64,000 nucleotides of DNA from Pseudorhodoferax sp. Leaf265 (GCF_001422365.1 NZ_LMMT01000021.1:6087-70086); one strand, 5' to 3'; positions 50,673 through 59,597 are shown, numbered from the stretch's first letter. The notes: a model not told the origin generated them from the sequence alone. A program made the numbers and translations.

Positions 50673-51142
50673 GCGCGCCAGGCCTGCGCCAGCGGCGCGT
50701 GGAGCGCGACGAAGGCCGCGGTGTTGAGCACGACCGTGGCCCAGAACGCCACCCGGAACGCTGCCTTGCTGGTCTTGTGGCGCAGCAGCTGCTGCGCCAG
50801 GATGGCGCCCGGCCAGCCACCGGCCAGGCCCAGCAGCAACAGCGTGCGCTCGGCGATGCGCCAGCGGCCCGCAGTGGCGGCCGACTTGTCGATGGCGTAG
50901 GCCAGGAAGCAGACGGTGCTGGCCACCAGGTACAGCCCCGCAACCCAGGCCGGCACGCGCCACAGCAGGGCCACCGCTGCATAGACCAGGAGGAATGCCG
51001 GAATGGCCAGGGCGCTTGCCGTGCTCCATGGCGCCGGGCTGTCACGGCGCCGGGCGGCGCGCGGGACGGGGATGCGCCCCACCGGTACCAGCGCGATGCT
51101 CCTGGCGCGCTTGTCCTTCCCGTGGCCGGTGAACCGCGTCAA
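50669..51142 (-). CDS. DUF1294 membrane protein with remnant cold-shock N-terminus
   Basis: The C-terminal part (about 110 residues) is a DUF1294 domain with four hydrophobic segments and YAIDKSAATAGRWRIAERTLLLLGLAGGWPGA, ending KTSKAAFRVAFW. Many homologues have a cold-shock domain before it. Here only the last strand remains (RFTGHGKDKRARSIALVPVG), directly after the SnoaL-like gene. A TTG at 51142 overlapping that gene's stop (TTGA) would give 157 residues; a GTG at 51082 with AGGAG upstream would give 137. The missing cold-shock domain suggests a deletion that joined it to the upstream gene. Confidence 0.75.
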   Translation of the reverse strand: MTRFTGHGKDKRARSIALVPVGRIPVPRAARRRDSPAPWSTASALAIPAFLLVYAAVALLWRVPAWVAGLYLVASTVCFLAYAIDKSAATAGRWRIAERTLLLLGLAGGWPGAILAQQLLRHKTSKAAFRVAFWATVVLNTAAFVALHAPLAQAWRA

Positions 51143-51531
51143 GCCTTGCGCGCCTGCAGCATGGCCGCCATCTTCTGGTGCACGAGGTTGATCGCCTTGA
51201 GCGGACGGATGAAGACCTTGAACTCGGTGATTTTGCCCGCGGCGTTCCATTGGAAGCTGTCGACGCCGTTGACGGCGATGCCGTCGATGTCCACCTGGAA
51301 CTCCAGCACCGCCGACGACGGGCCCGTGGTCTCGCGGACGTAGCGGAAGCTTTCGTTGAAGAAGACGTGGAAGGCGGCCGACAGGTACTGGGTCGTCACC
51401 GGCCTGCCGACCTGCGGCGTATGGACCACGGGAGAGTGGAACACGACTTCGTCGGCCAGCAGGTCGGCGAGGCCCTGGGTGTTGCGTGTGGAGACCAGGT
51501 GGTGCCAGGTGGCAAGCGTGTCGATGGCCAT
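51139..51531 (-). CDS. SnoaL-like (NTF2 fold) protein
   Basis: This 130-residue protein has the NTF2/SnoaL pattern: helix TLATWHHLVSTRNTQGLADLLADEVVFHSPVV, then long strands (SSAVLEFQVDIDGIAVNGVDSFQWNAAGKITEFKVFIRP). SnoaL-like folds include isomerases, hydrolases and binding proteins; the function here is unclear. It starts at ATG 51531 and its stop overlaps the DUF1294 start. The next gene upstream is on the same strand with a 50-bp gap. Confidence 0.85.
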   Translation of the reverse strand: MAIDTLATWHHLVSTRNTQGLADLLADEVVFHSPVVHTPQVGRPVTTQYLSAAFHVFFNESFRYVRETTGPSSAVLEFQVDIDGIAVNGVDSFQWNAAGKITEFKVFIRPLKAINLVHQKMAAMLQARKA

Positions 51532-51581
51532 GGAATTGTCGTTTCAGGAGCTGGTGGCACCCCGACGATAGCCGACCCGGC

Positions 51582-52718
51582 CTAGCGGATGGCGCCGTGG
51601 ACCAGCCCCTGCACCCCGAACACCGGCCCCAGTTGATCCTTGCGGTAGTAGTTGCCCATGAAGACCACGTACACCAGGTCCGCGCCCGGCACCACCACCA
51701 GCCGCTGCCCGCCCAGCCCGATGCCCAGCGTGCCGAAGGGCGTACCGTCGGCGCGCCGCGCCAGGTACCAGTGGTAGCCATATTGCACGCCCTCGAAGGC
51801 GGCCGTGCGCGGGCTCAGGGAGGCTGTGATCCAGTCGGCCGGCACCACGCTGCGGCCCTGCCAGCGGCCCTGGTCCAGCACCAGCTGGCCCACGCGTGCG
51901 AGGTCGGGCGCGCGCATGCGCAGGCCCGAGGCCGCGGCCGCCTCGCCATTCAGGCCCGGTGTCCACTCCACGTCTTCGATGCCCAGCGGCGCAAACAGCC
52001 GGGCGCGTGCGTACTCCAGCAGCGGCATGCCGGTGCCGCGCGCGATCAGGTGACCCAGCAGGGCAGTGGCACCGCCGCTGTAGCGCCAGGCCGCACCGGG
52101 TGCGCCGACGATGGGCTGCGACAGCACGTAGCGGTAGCGGTCGGCACTGCGCTCCATCGCGATCTCGCTGTTGGCCGGGTCGGTGTAGGGCAGGTCCTCG
52201 TTCCAGGCCAGGCCCATGGTCATGGACAGCACATGGGCGATGGTGATGGCGCGCCGGGCCGGCTCGGCGGCCAGGTCGGCGTAGGCCGGAAAGGCGTCGA
52301 GCACGGGCTGGTCCGGTGCCGGCACCTTGCCTTCGGCCAGCGCGATGCCGTAGAGCAGGCCCACGATGCTCTTGCTGACCGAGCGCAGGTCGTGCCGCGT
52401 GCGGGCGTCGAAGGCCACGCAGCCCAGCGGCGTGCCCCAGCGCTCGTCGGGACCGGTGTAGTAGCGCTCCAGCACGATGGCGCCATGTCGCACGACGACC
52501 ACGGCATGCAGGTCTGGAAACTTGCCGCCGCGCACGCCCTCGTCGAGCGCGGCGCCGAGACCGGCGGCGACACCACCGGCCGCCGCATCGGCGCGCGGCC
52601 AGGCGAAGGGGTCCACCTCCGGGGCGGCGATGGCGGGTGCGCAGGCCAGGGCGGCGGCTTGCAGCAGCGTGCGGCGGTTGCGCGTGGCCGGCTGCGCGGG
52701 CGGGTTCGCGGAATGCAT
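51582..52718 (-). CDS. Exported serine hydrolase, class C beta-lactamase family
   Basis: The 378-residue protein has a Tat-like signal (RNRRTLLQAAALACAPAIAA) and the class C beta-lactamase/esterase fold. The nucleophile motif S-x-x-K is in LRSVSKSIVG, the second motif Tyr in RYSGG, and the late region FGTLGIGLGGQ replaces KTG. The family includes esterases and D-amino acid peptidases more often than true beta-lactamases; the altered third motif favours an esterase or peptidase. ATG 52718 is chosen for the signal peptide. Downstream genes on the same strand may form an operon. Confidence 0.85.
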   Translation of the reverse strand: MHSANPPAQPATRNRRTLLQAAALACAPAIAAPEVDPFAWPRADAAAGGVAAGLGAALDEGVRGGKFPDLHAVVVVRHGAIVLERYYTGPDERWGTPLGCVAFDARTRHDLRSVSKSIVGLLYGIALAEGKVPAPDQPVLDAFPAYADLAAEPARRAITIAHVLSMTMGLAWNEDLPYTDPANSEIAMERSADRYRYVLSQPIVGAPGAAWRYSGGATALLGHLIARGTGMPLLEYARARLFAPLGIEDVEWTPGLNGEAAAASGLRMRAPDLARVGQLVLDQGRWQGRSVVPADWITASLSPRTAAFEGVQYGYHWYLARRADGTPFGTLGIGLGGQRLVVVPGADLVYVVFMGNYYRKDQLGPVFGVQGLVHGAIR

Positions 52719-52920
52719 GGCGTGTTCTCGCAAGGCTGGGGTCCGGCGCACTGTAGCGCCGCCCGGCGACGGGTTGGTGTGCGGGCGTTGCAGGTGGGCG
52801 GGGCCCGCACGGCACCGCCCACCGGGCATGGCGGTGAAATCCCGCATGCGCGCCCGGCCATTGCGTGCGTTCGGCCGGCCCGGCGCATGATGCGGCCCGT
52901 CGCATCGACCGGGACGCACC

Positions 52921-53715
52921 ATGGAAAGCCTGCAGGCCTTGTTCACCAGCCCCGCCGCCTGGGCCGCGCTCGCGGCGCTGGTCGTCATGGAGGTCGTGCT
53001 GGGCATCGACAACCTGATCTTCATCTCCATCCTGTCGAACAAGCTGCCGGAGGCGCAGCGCGCGCGGGCGCGGCGCCTGGGCATCGGCCTGGCGCTCGTC
53101 ATGCGGCTGGCGCTGCTGTCGATGATCGCCTGGCTCGTGGGCCTCACGGCACCCGTGTTCGACCTCGGCTGGCAGGGCGATGTCGGCCCCAGCGGCAACC
53201 CGAGCTTCGAGACCGAGTTCTCGTGGAAGGACATGATCCTGATCGCAGGCGGCCTGTTCCTGATCTGGAAGGCCACCAAGGAGATCCACCATGCCGTGGA
53301 CCCGGCGCCCACGGGCAGCGTGTTCGAGCAGGGCGCGGGCCAGGCGGCGCTGTCGTTCTCCTCGGTGATCGTGCAGATCATCCTGCTCGACCTGGTGTTC
53401 TCGATCGACTCCATCCTGACCGCGGTGGGCATGACGGACAACCTCGCGGTCATGGTCATCGCCGTGCTGGTGGCCGTGACGGTGATGCTGCTGGCCGCCG
53501 AGCCGCTGGCCAACTTCATCAACAAGAACCCGACGGTGGTGATGCTGGCGCTGGGCTTTCTGCTCATGATCGGCGCGGTGCTGATCGCCGAGGGCTTCGG
53601 CGTGCATGTGCCCAAGGGCTACATCTACGCGGCCATGGCCTTCTCCACCGTCGTGGAGATGCTCAACATGCTGTCGCGCCGCGCCAGGCAGCGCAGCGCG
53701 GGCGCGTCTTCCTAA
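52921..53715 (+). CDS. TerC/YgdQ-family integral membrane protein
   Basis: This 264-residue protein has about seven hydrophobic segments and the paired TerC signatures with buried acids: [16 protein letters not shown] and [16 protein letters not shown], plus [16 protein letters not shown]. TerC proteins are linked to tellurium resistance and to manganese export that supplies secreted or membrane enzymes. The YgdQ/YoaE-type length (no CBS domains) fits. ATG 52921 follows a ~200-bp intergenic region. It is convergent and overlaps the Bug gene by four bases. Confidence 0.9.
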   Translation: MESLQALFTSPAAWAALAALVVMEVVLGIDNLIFISILSNKLPEAQRARARRLGIGLALVMRLALLSMIAWLVGLTAPVFDLGWQGDVGPSGNPSFETEFSWKDMILIAGGLFLIWKATKEIHHAVDPAPTGSVFEQGAGQAALSFSSVIVQIILLDLVFSIDSILTAVGMTDNLAVMVIAVLVAVTVMLLAAEPLANFINKNPTVVMLALGFLLMIGAVLIAEGFGVHVPKGYIYAAMAFSTVVEMLNMLSRRARQRSAGASS

Positions 53716-54686
53716 TCGGGCTGGATGTTGGCCGCCTTGATGACCTTGGCCCACTTGGCCAGGTCCGACTTGATGAGCGCCGCATAGTCCTGCGGCGTGC
53801 CGCCCTGTACCTCGATGCCGGCGGCTTCGAGCTTGGTGCGCACGTCGGGCAGCTTCAGGGCCGCGTTGATCTCGGCGTTGAGCTTGTCGACGATGGCCTT
53901 GGGCGTGCCGGCCGGTGCCAGGAAGCCGCCGTTGGTGTTCGCGTCGTAGCCTTTGAGGCCTTGCTCGTCGGCGGTGGGCACGTCGGGCAGGGCCGCCGTG
54001 CGCTTGAGGGTGGAGACGGCCACCGCGCGCACGTTGCCGCCCTTGACCTGCGGCAGGATGGCGCTGATGGTGTCGATGTACAGCGCGGTGCGCCCGCCCA
54101 GCAGGTCCGGGTGCGCGGCCGACGAGCCCTTGTAGGGCACCAGCAGCATGTCGGTGCCGGCGGCCATGCGGAACATTTCGGCCGCCATCTCCTGCGCGCT
54201 GCCGCGGCCGGAGGTGGCGACCTTGGCGTCGGCCGGATGGGCCTTCATCCAGGCCACGAGCTCGGGCAGGGTCTTGGCCGGGATCTGCGGGTAGATCGCG
54301 AACACCAGCGGCACCACGTGCGTGTAGACGATGGGCTCGAAGCTCTTCTCGGGGTCCCAGCCCAGGTTCTTGAACAGGAACTTGTTGATGTTGTGGCTGC
54401 CGCCCACGATGCCGATGGTGTAGCCGTCGGGAGGCGACTTGGCCAGCACGTCGGTGCCCAGGTTGTTGGAGGCGCCGGGCCGGTTGTCCACGATCACGGG
54501 CTGGCCCAGGGAGGCCGAGATCTTGTCGCCGACCACGCGCGCGATCAGGTCGATGGCGCCGCCGGGCGGGGCCGGCACGATGATCTTGATCGGGCGCGTG
54601 GGCCAGGCCTGGGCCGAGGCCAGCGTGGGCGCCAGGGCCAGCACCGCGCTGGCGGCCAATGTCTTGAGCAGGGTCTTGCGTTGCAT
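53712..54686 (-). CDS. Bug/TctC-family periplasmic solute receptor
   Basis: This 324-residue receptor has a signal peptide ([14 protein letters not shown]) and Bug signatures: [44 protein letters not shown] and [10 protein letters not shown]. It is the last gene of a leftward operon with an SDR, a fumarylacetoacetase-like hydrolase, another Bug and a hydroxyacid dehydrogenase. Two different Bug receptors in one operon suggest that the pathway takes up related acids. Confidence 0.92.
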   Translation of the reverse strand: MQRKTLLKTLAASAVLALAPTLASAQAWPTRPIKIIVPAPPGGAIDLIARVVGDKISASLGQPVIVDNRPGASNNLGTDVLAKSPPDGYTIGIVGGSHNINKFLFKNLGWDPEKSFEPIVYTHVVPLVFAIYPQIPAKTLPELVAWMKAHPADAKVATSGRGSAQEMAAEMFRMAAGTDMLLVPYKGSSAAHPDLLGGRTALYIDTISAILPQVKGGNVRAVAVSTLKRTAALPDVPTADEQGLKGYDANTNGGFLAPAGTPKAIVDKLNAEINAALKLPDVRTKLEAAGIEVQGGTPQDYAALIKSDLAKWAKVIKAANIQPD

Positions 54687-54713
54687 GGTGTGTCTCCTCG
54701 GGGTGGTTCGGAA

Positions 54714-55478
54714 TCAGCCGCGGCCGACGAAGGGCATGTGGCTGGCCATCACGGTCATGGTCAGCACGTTGGCCGACAGCGGCAGCGCGGCGATGTGGCG
54801 CACGGCATCGGCCACATGCTTCGCGTCCATCATGGGTTCGGGCGCAGTGCTGCCGTTGGCCTGCAGCACGCCGCGCGTCATGCGTTCGGACAGCTCGGTC
54901 AGCGCGTTGCCGATGTCGATCTGGCTGGCCACGATGTTGAAGGCCCGGCCGTCCAGCGCCAGCGACTTGGTGATGCCGCTCACGGCGTGCTTGCTGGCCG
55001 TGTAGGGCGCGGTGAAGGGGCGCGGCACGTGGGCCGAGATCGAGCCGTTGTTGATGATGCGGCCGCCCTGCGGCAGCTGCTTGCGCATGAGGCCGAAGGC
55101 GGCGCGCGCGCACAGGAACACGCCCGTCACGTTGGTGTTGAGCACGGCGAACCACTTCTCCAGCGGCAGCTCGTCCATGGGCACGGCCGGGGCGTTCACG
55201 CCCGCGTTGTTGAACACCACGTCGATGCGGCCGTAGGCCTTCTCGATGGTGTCGAACAGCGCCTGCACGCTGGCCGGGTCGGTCACGTCGGTCGGCACGG
55301 CCAGCGCGGTCTGGCCGCGTGCCGCGGCCTGGTCCACGAGGGCGTTCAGGGGTTCGGCGCGGCGGCCGGCCAGCACGACGGTGAAGCCGTCGTCGAGCAG
55401 GCCCAGTGCGGCGGCGCGGCCGATGCCGCTGCCGGCGCCCGTGACGAGGGCGATGCGGGGAATGGTGGTGGTATTCAT
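54714..55478 (-). CDS. Short-chain dehydrogenase/reductase
   Basis: This 254-residue classical SDR has TGAGSGIG (13-20), NNAGVN, the catalytic Ser in NGSISAH, Tyr and Lys in PYTASKHA. The acidic or basic pattern (VLAGRRAE) suggests NADP preference. The C-terminal segment [12 protein letters not shown] is typical of the family branch often beside fumarylacetoacetase-like genes. ATG 55478 overlaps the stop codon of the upstream gene (ATGA). It likely reduces or oxidises an intermediate of the operon's pathway. Confidence 0.92.
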   Translation of the reverse strand: MNTTTIPRIALVTGAGSGIGRAAALGLLDDGFTVVLAGRRAEPLNALVDQAAARGQTALAVPTDVTDPASVQALFDTIEKAYGRIDVVFNNAGVNAPAVPMDELPLEKWFAVLNTNVTGVFLCARAAFGLMRKQLPQGGRIINNGSISAHVPRPFTAPYTASKHAVSGITKSLALDGRAFNIVASQIDIGNALTELSERMTRGVLQANGSTAPEPMMDAKHVADAVRHIAALPLSANVLTMTVMASHMPFVGRG

Positions 55479-56167
55479 GTCGGTTCGGAGGTGACGGTCA
55501 TGGAGAAATCGCCGATGCCCGTGACGCCGCCGGTGAGGCGGTCGCCCGGCTGCAGCGGGCCCACGCCGGCCGGCGTGCCGGTGTAGAGCAGGTCGCCCGG
55601 CAGCAGCGCGACCGAGCGCGACAGCATGGCCACGAGTTCGGCCACGGGCCACAGCAGGTCGGCGATGTCGGCGCGCTGGCGCTGCACGCCGTTCACGGCC
55701 AGCCAGACGGTGCCCTGGCGCGGGTGGCCGATGGCGGCGGCCGGCACCAGTGGCGTGCAGGGGGCGGAGTGGTCGAAGGCCTTGGCCGGCTCCCAGGGGC
55801 CGCCGGCGCGCTTGGCCTGCTGCTGCAGGTCGCGCCGCGTGAGGTCCAGGCCGGCGGCATAGCCCCAGATGTGCTGTGGGGCCTGGGCGGCGTCGATGTC
55901 GCGCCCACCCAGGCCGATGGCCACCACGAGCTCGATCTCGTGGCAGAACTCGGTGGTCTGCGGCGGGTAGGGCAGCGGGCCTGCGGCCGGCACCACGGCG
56001 CTGGCCGGTTTCATGAACCAGGCCGGCATCTCGGTCGGCCGCGGCTCACTGGCGCTCCAGGCGTAGTTGCGGCCGATGCAGAACACGCGGTTCACCGGGA
56101 ACAGGGTTGGGGTGCCGGCTACGGCCAGGGTGACCGGCGCGGCCGGCGGCAGCACGTAGGACGTCAT
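55475..56167 (-). CDS. Fumarylacetoacetate hydrolase-family protein
   Basis: This 230-residue protein has the FAH fold and metal site: [40 protein letters not shown] (metal-binding His/Glu around 76-79), the Asp in [13 protein letters not shown] and [19 protein letters not shown]. The family hydrolyses C-C bonds of acylpyruvates or decarboxylates oxo-acids. It is translationally coupled to the SDR gene. The gene set resembles aromatic or sugar-acid catabolism, without an identifiable ring-cleaving enzyme here. Confidence 0.92.
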   Translation of the reverse strand: MTSYVLPPAAPVTLAVAGTPTLFPVNRVFCIGRNYAWSASEPRPTEMPAWFMKPASAVVPAAGPLPYPPQTTEFCHEIELVVAIGLGGRDIDAAQAPQHIWGYAAGLDLTRRDLQQQAKRAGGPWEPAKAFDHSAPCTPLVPAAAIGHPRQGTVWLAVNGVQRQRADIADLLWPVAELVAMLSRSVALLPGDLLYTGTPAGVGPLQPGDRLTGGVTGIGDFSMTVTSEPT

Positions 56168-56175
56168 CGCGGCGC

Positions 56176-57138
56176 TCAGTCGATCGTGATGTTGCGGCTG
56201 CGGATGATCTGGGCGTAGCGCGCGCGGTCGTCCGTGATGAGCTTGGCGAACTCGGCCGGCGTCGTGGCACGCGGCACGCCGCCCAGGGCCACGAAGCGCG
56301 CCTTGACGGCTTCGTCGGCCAGCACGGCGCGCACGTCGGCGGCGATCTTGTCCTGCACGTCCTGCGGCGTGCCGTTTGGTGCCAGCAGGCCGATCCACGA
56401 GATCGCGTTGAAGCCCGGCAGCGTCTTCTCGGCCAGCGTGGGCACGTCCGGGAAGGCCGGCACGCGCTTGTCGCCCGTGACCGCCAGCGCGCGCAGCTTG
56501 CCGGCCTTGATGTGGCCAGACGCTTCGAGCACGGTCATGAACGACAGCTGCACATGGCCGGCCAGCAGGTCGGCGATGGCCGGGCCGCCGCCGCGGTAGG
56601 GCACGTGCAGGATGAAGGCACCCGTCTGGTCCTTGAACATCTCGGTCGCCAGGTGCGGCGCGCCGCCCGCGCCCGAGCTGCTGTAGCTCATCTTGCCGGG
56701 CTGGGACTTGGCCAGCGCGATGAACTCGGCCGCGGTCTTGGCCGGCACCGAGGGGTTGACCATCATGGCCAGCGGCAGCTCGGCCACGAGCGAGACCGGC
56801 GCGAAGGCCTTGTCCGCGTCGTAGGGCATCTTGGGGTACAGCAGCGGGTTGATGGCCTGCGTGCCGATGTTGCCCAACAGCAGCGTGTAGCCGTCCGGCT
56901 TGGACTTGGCGACATGGTCCGCGCCGATCTGGCCGGCCGCGCCGCCCTTGTTCTCCACGATCACGGGCTGGCCCCAGCGGCGGCCCAGCTGCTCGGCGAT
57001 CACGCGGCCACCGGTGTCGGTGCCGCCGCCGGGCGGGAAGGGCACGACCAGCGTGACCGGCTTGTTGGGAAAGCTTTGCGCGAACACGGGGGCAGCGAAG
57101 GCCAGGGCCAGGGCAATGAGGAGGTGGCGTTTGATCAT
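56176..57138 (-). CDS. Bug/TctC-family periplasmic solute receptor
   Basis: This 320-residue receptor has a signal peptide (LIALALAFAAPVFAQ) and Bug motifs: FPNKPVTLVVPFPPGGGTD, IVENKGGAAGQIG, ILHVPYRGGGPA and ISWIGLLAPNGTP. It lies between the hydroxyacid dehydrogenase and FAH-like genes, with eight bases to the next start. It should recognise the operon's carboxylate substrate. ATG 57138 is preceded by GGAGACAC. Confidence 0.92.
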   Translation of the reverse strand: MIKRHLLIALALAFAAPVFAQSFPNKPVTLVVPFPPGGGTDTGGRVIAEQLGRRWGQPVIVENKGGAAGQIGADHVAKSKPDGYTLLLGNIGTQAINPLLYPKMPYDADKAFAPVSLVAELPLAMMVNPSVPAKTAAEFIALAKSQPGKMSYSSSGAGGAPHLATEMFKDQTGAFILHVPYRGGGPAIADLLAGHVQLSFMTVLEASGHIKAGKLRALAVTGDKRVPAFPDVPTLAEKTLPGFNAISWIGLLAPNGTPQDVQDKIAADVRAVLADEAVKARFVALGGVPRATTPAEFAKLITDDRARYAQIIRSRNITID

Positions 57139-57164
57139 GGTGTGTCTCCGGATGGGGATGGGGT

Positions 57165-58118
57165 TCAGGTCGTGAGGCTCAGCGCGGGGCGCTGGCCGGC
57201 CAGCGCCTGGTCCACGCTGTCGAGCACCATCTGCGCCATGGCTGTGCGCGTCTCCCAGGTGGCGCTGGCGCGGTGGGCCTGCAGCGTCACCTGTTCGTGT
57301 TCGCGCAGCGCCTGCGGCACGCGCGGCTCGTCGACGAACACGTCCAGCCCGGCACCGGCGATGCGGCCGGCCACCAGGGCTTCGGTCAGGTCGGCCTCGT
57401 TGACGAGCCGGCCGCGTGCCACGTTGACGAGGAAGCCGCGCGGGCCCAGGGCGTCGAGCACGGCCGCGTTGACGATGCCTTCGGCCTTGTCGGCCGCGGC
57501 GCACAGCACCAGCGCGTCGGACGCGCGGGCCAGGTCCACCAGGTTGCCCACGAATGCGTAGGGCACGTCGTCCATGGCGCGCAGGTCGGTGTAGGCGATG
57601 GGGCAGCCGAAGGCGGCGGCGCGCACCGCGACGGCGCGGCCCACGCGGCCCAGGCCCACGATGCCCACGCGCATGCCCGAGAAGCGGCGCGCCAGCGGGA
57701 TCGCGCTGGGCGACGGGTTGGCCTCCCACAGCCCGGCGCGCACGAAGCGGTCGCCCGCGCAGAGGTTGCGGCAGGCCGCGATCAGCAGGCCGATGGCCAG
57801 GTCCGCGACGTCCTCGGTCAACGCGCCCAGCGTGGCCGTGACGGGCAGGCCGCGGGCGCGGCACCAGGCCAGGTCCACGGCGTCGGTGCCGACGCCGTTG
57901 ACGGCTACCACCTTGAGGTTGGGCATCTGCTCCAGCAGCGCGCGCGAGATGCCGGTGTGGCCGCCCGTGGTCACGGCCTGGATGCTGGCGCCGTGCTCGC
58001 GCATCCAGCCGGCCGGGTCCTGGAGTTCGAAGTACCGGTGCACCTCGTAGCGCGCGGCCAGCTGTTCGTTGATGGCCGGGATCAGGATGGGATTGAGTTG
58101 GAGGACACGCGGTTTCAT
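57165..58118 (-). CDS. D-2-hydroxyacid dehydrogenase
   Basis: This 317-residue enzyme has the NAD motif VGIVGLGRVGRAVA (about 145-158), the segment FLVNVARGRLVNEADL with the active-site Arg region, a following Glu in FVDEPRVP and a His in QAHRASATWETR. It reduces or oxidises a 2-hydroxyacid/2-oxoacid such as glyoxylate, hydroxypyruvate or a bulkier analogue. It is the first gene of the leftward operon, diverging from the HTH-citrate synthase gene, with AT-rich repeats between. Confidence 0.9.
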   Translation of the reverse strand: MKPRVLQLNPILIPAINEQLAARYEVHRYFELQDPAGWMREHGASIQAVTTGGHTGISRALLEQMPNLKVVAVNGVGTDAVDLAWCRARGLPVTATLGALTEDVADLAIGLLIAACRNLCAGDRFVRAGLWEANPSPSAIPLARRFSGMRVGIVGLGRVGRAVAVRAAAFGCPIAYTDLRAMDDVPYAFVGNLVDLARASDALVLCAAADKAEGIVNAAVLDALGPRGFLVNVARGRLVNEADLTEALVAGRIAGAGLDVFVDEPRVPQALREHEQVTLQAHRASATWETRTAMAQMVLDSVDQALAGQRPALSLTT

Positions 58119-58162
58119 GGGCTGTCGGAGCGGGTTGGCGGAAGGTGGCGCATCGTAGTTTT

Positions 58163-58203
58163 ATATTGATCTGTATGTAAATATTGATGTATAAAATCAA
58201 TAT
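58163..58203. promoter_or_regulatory. AT-rich repeated operator between the divergent genes
   Basis: ATATTGAT occurs at 58163-58170 and 58181-58188, and inverted as ATCAATAT at 58196-58203; the last two form TATTGAT-N7-ATCAATA. This is by far the most AT-rich spot in the neighbourhood. It probably holds both promoters and the binding site of the HTH-citrate synthase protein. Confidence 0.55.
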
Positions 58204-58228
58204 ATAAACAGACCCACAACGGAATGCC

Positions 58229-59371
58229 ATGGCCTCCTGGATCTCGATGGACGAGGCGTGCCGCCAGCTTGGCGTGCGCGCGCAGACCGTGTACGCCTAT
58301 GTGAGCCGCGGCAAGCTCGAGGTCATGCCCGACCCGGCGGACACGCGGCGCAGCCTGTACCGCGCCGAGCATGTGGCGGCGCTGGCCAAGCGCAAGCAGG
58401 CCGGCCGCAAGCACGAGACGCTGGCCACCAACACGCTGTTCGGTGCCGAGCCCAGCATTCCCACGGCGCTGACGGCCTTCTTCAAGGGCCGGCCCCACTA
58501 CCGCGGGCGCGATGCGGTGGCGCTGGCCGACTCGGCCACGCTGGAAGAGGCTGCGCAGTGGATGTGGGAGGCCGAGCAGCCGGTGGACTTCGCTTCGGTC
58601 GGGGGCAAGCCCGCCGGCCCGGCCGGCCGCGCTGCCGCGTTCACGGCACTGGCACAGCTGGCTGCCTCGGGCCACTCCACGCGCGGACGCCTCACGCGCG
58701 TGCTGCACCAGGAGGGCCAGGTTCTCGTGGGCCTGGTGGCCGATGCCTTCGGCGCCAGGCCGGGCACCGGGCCACTGCACCAGCGCCTGGCGCGCGGCTG
58801 GAAGCAGCCGCCCGCGGTGGCCGAGCTGCTGCGCACGGCCATGGTGCTGCTGCTGGACCATGAGCTCACAAGTTCGGCCTTCGCCGCGCGCATCGCAGCG
58901 TCCAACGGCGCCTCGCTACCGGCCTGTCTGCTGGCCGGGCTCGCCACGCTGTCGGGCCCGCTGCACGGCGACGCCTCCGGCCGCGTGCGCGCGCTGTTCG
59001 CCGAGGTCGAGCGCCTGGGCGAGGAGCAGGTGGTGGCGCACTACCTGTCCACCGGCCAGCCGTTCGCCGGCTTCGGCCACTTCCTGTACCCGGACGGCGA
59101 TCCGCGCGGAGCGGCGCTGCTCGCGCGCTTCGCGCCACCGCCCGTGATCGCGCGCTTCATCGAACGCGTGACCGCGCTCACGGGCCTGCAGCCCAACGTC
59201 GACGTGGCGCTCGCCGCGCTCGTCGCGCACCACGGCCTGCCGCCCGACGCGGCCTTCGGCATCATGGCCACGGCACGCAGCGTGGGCCTCTTGGCGCACA
59301 GCCTGGAGCAGCTGGGCGTGACGCAGGTGATCCGGCCGCGCGGGCGCTATGTGGGGGCCGTGCCGGCCTGA
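58229..59371 (+). CDS. Fusion of HTH DNA-binding domain with a citrate synthase domain
   Basis: The 380-residue protein starts with a MerR/excisionase-type helix-turn-helix (ISMDEACRQLGVRAQTVYAYVSRGKL, to about residue 55). A citrate synthase-like domain follows from about 75, with catalytic residues at the right places: His211 in LLDHELTSS, His246 in SGPLHGDAS, His284 in GFGHFLYPDGDPR, Asp325 in QPNVDVALAA, and the C-terminal Arg in RPRGRYVG. It may be a regulator using the enzyme fold to sense a CoA ester or oxo-acid, or a DNA-associated enzyme. It diverges from an operon for hydroxy/oxo-acids with AT-rich repeats between, suggesting it controls that operon. HTH-citrate synthase fusions are known but little studied. 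Confidence 0.88.
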   Translation: MASWISMDEACRQLGVRAQTVYAYVSRGKLEVMPDPADTRRSLYRAEHVAALAKRKQAGRKHETLATNTLFGAEPSIPTALTAFFKGRPHYRGRDAVALADSATLEEAAQWMWEAEQPVDFASVGGKPAGPAGRAAAFTALAQLAASGHSTRGRLTRVLHQEGQVLVGLVADAFGARPGTGPLHQRLARGWKQPPAVAELLRTAMVLLLDHELTSSAFAARIAASNGASLPACLLAGLATLSGPLHGDASGRVRALFAEVERLGEEQVVAHYLSTGQPFAGFGHFLYPDGDPRGAALLARFAPPPVIARFIERVTALTGLQPNVDVALAALVAHHGLPPDAAFGIMATARSVGLLAHSLEQLGVTQVIRPRGRYVGAVPA

Positions 59372-59540
59372 GCTTGCGTGGTCGTCGTCCTCGCGCTGGT
59401 GGCGGATGGCCGAGACGACCACGAGGCCGTCGCTTTCGATGTGAAACAGTGCCACATGGCCTGTTCTCGTGCAGCACGCTGTCGATCTGCTCGCGCACCC
59501 CAGGCGTGACCCGCACAGGGGGAAGTTGAGCGGTTTTCTT
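59370..59540 (-). pseudogene. Remnant of a type II toxin-antitoxin pair
   Basis: On the minus strand about 27 codons at 59540-59460 read KKTAQLPPVRVTPGVREQID and on, like the start of a ribbon-helix-helix antitoxin. The frame then breaks. In a second frame, 59458-59370 encodes HVALFHIESDGLVVVSAIRH plus QREDD, like the last strands of a RelE/ParE toxin. An internal deletion seems to have removed the antitoxin's end and most of the toxin. No functional gene remains in 59372-59597. Confidence 0.55.
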
Positions 59541-59597
59541 GGGCGGATGGCATAGCACTTGCCATGCAAGCGTCCGCCCCAACCACGCGCCCCGCCG

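Noticed and set aside
51582-52718. Beta-lactamase resistance gene
   Set aside because: SxxK and Tyr motifs are present but the third KTG-type motif is altered and most such chromosomal proteins are esterases or peptidases.
51486-55586. Very long plus-strand open frame (over 1300 codons)
   Set aside because: It runs antisense through the hydrolase, Bug and SDR genes, which have clear family motifs on the other strand; at ~70% GC such open frames arise by chance. Only its short segment in frame with nothing real was seen; TerC at 52921 is in another frame.
56176-58230. Single long minus-strand protein joining the Bug receptor and the hydroxyacid dehydrogenase region
   Set aside because: The Bug protein has its own ribosome site and signal peptide at 57138, and the region beyond encodes the dehydrogenase in another frame.
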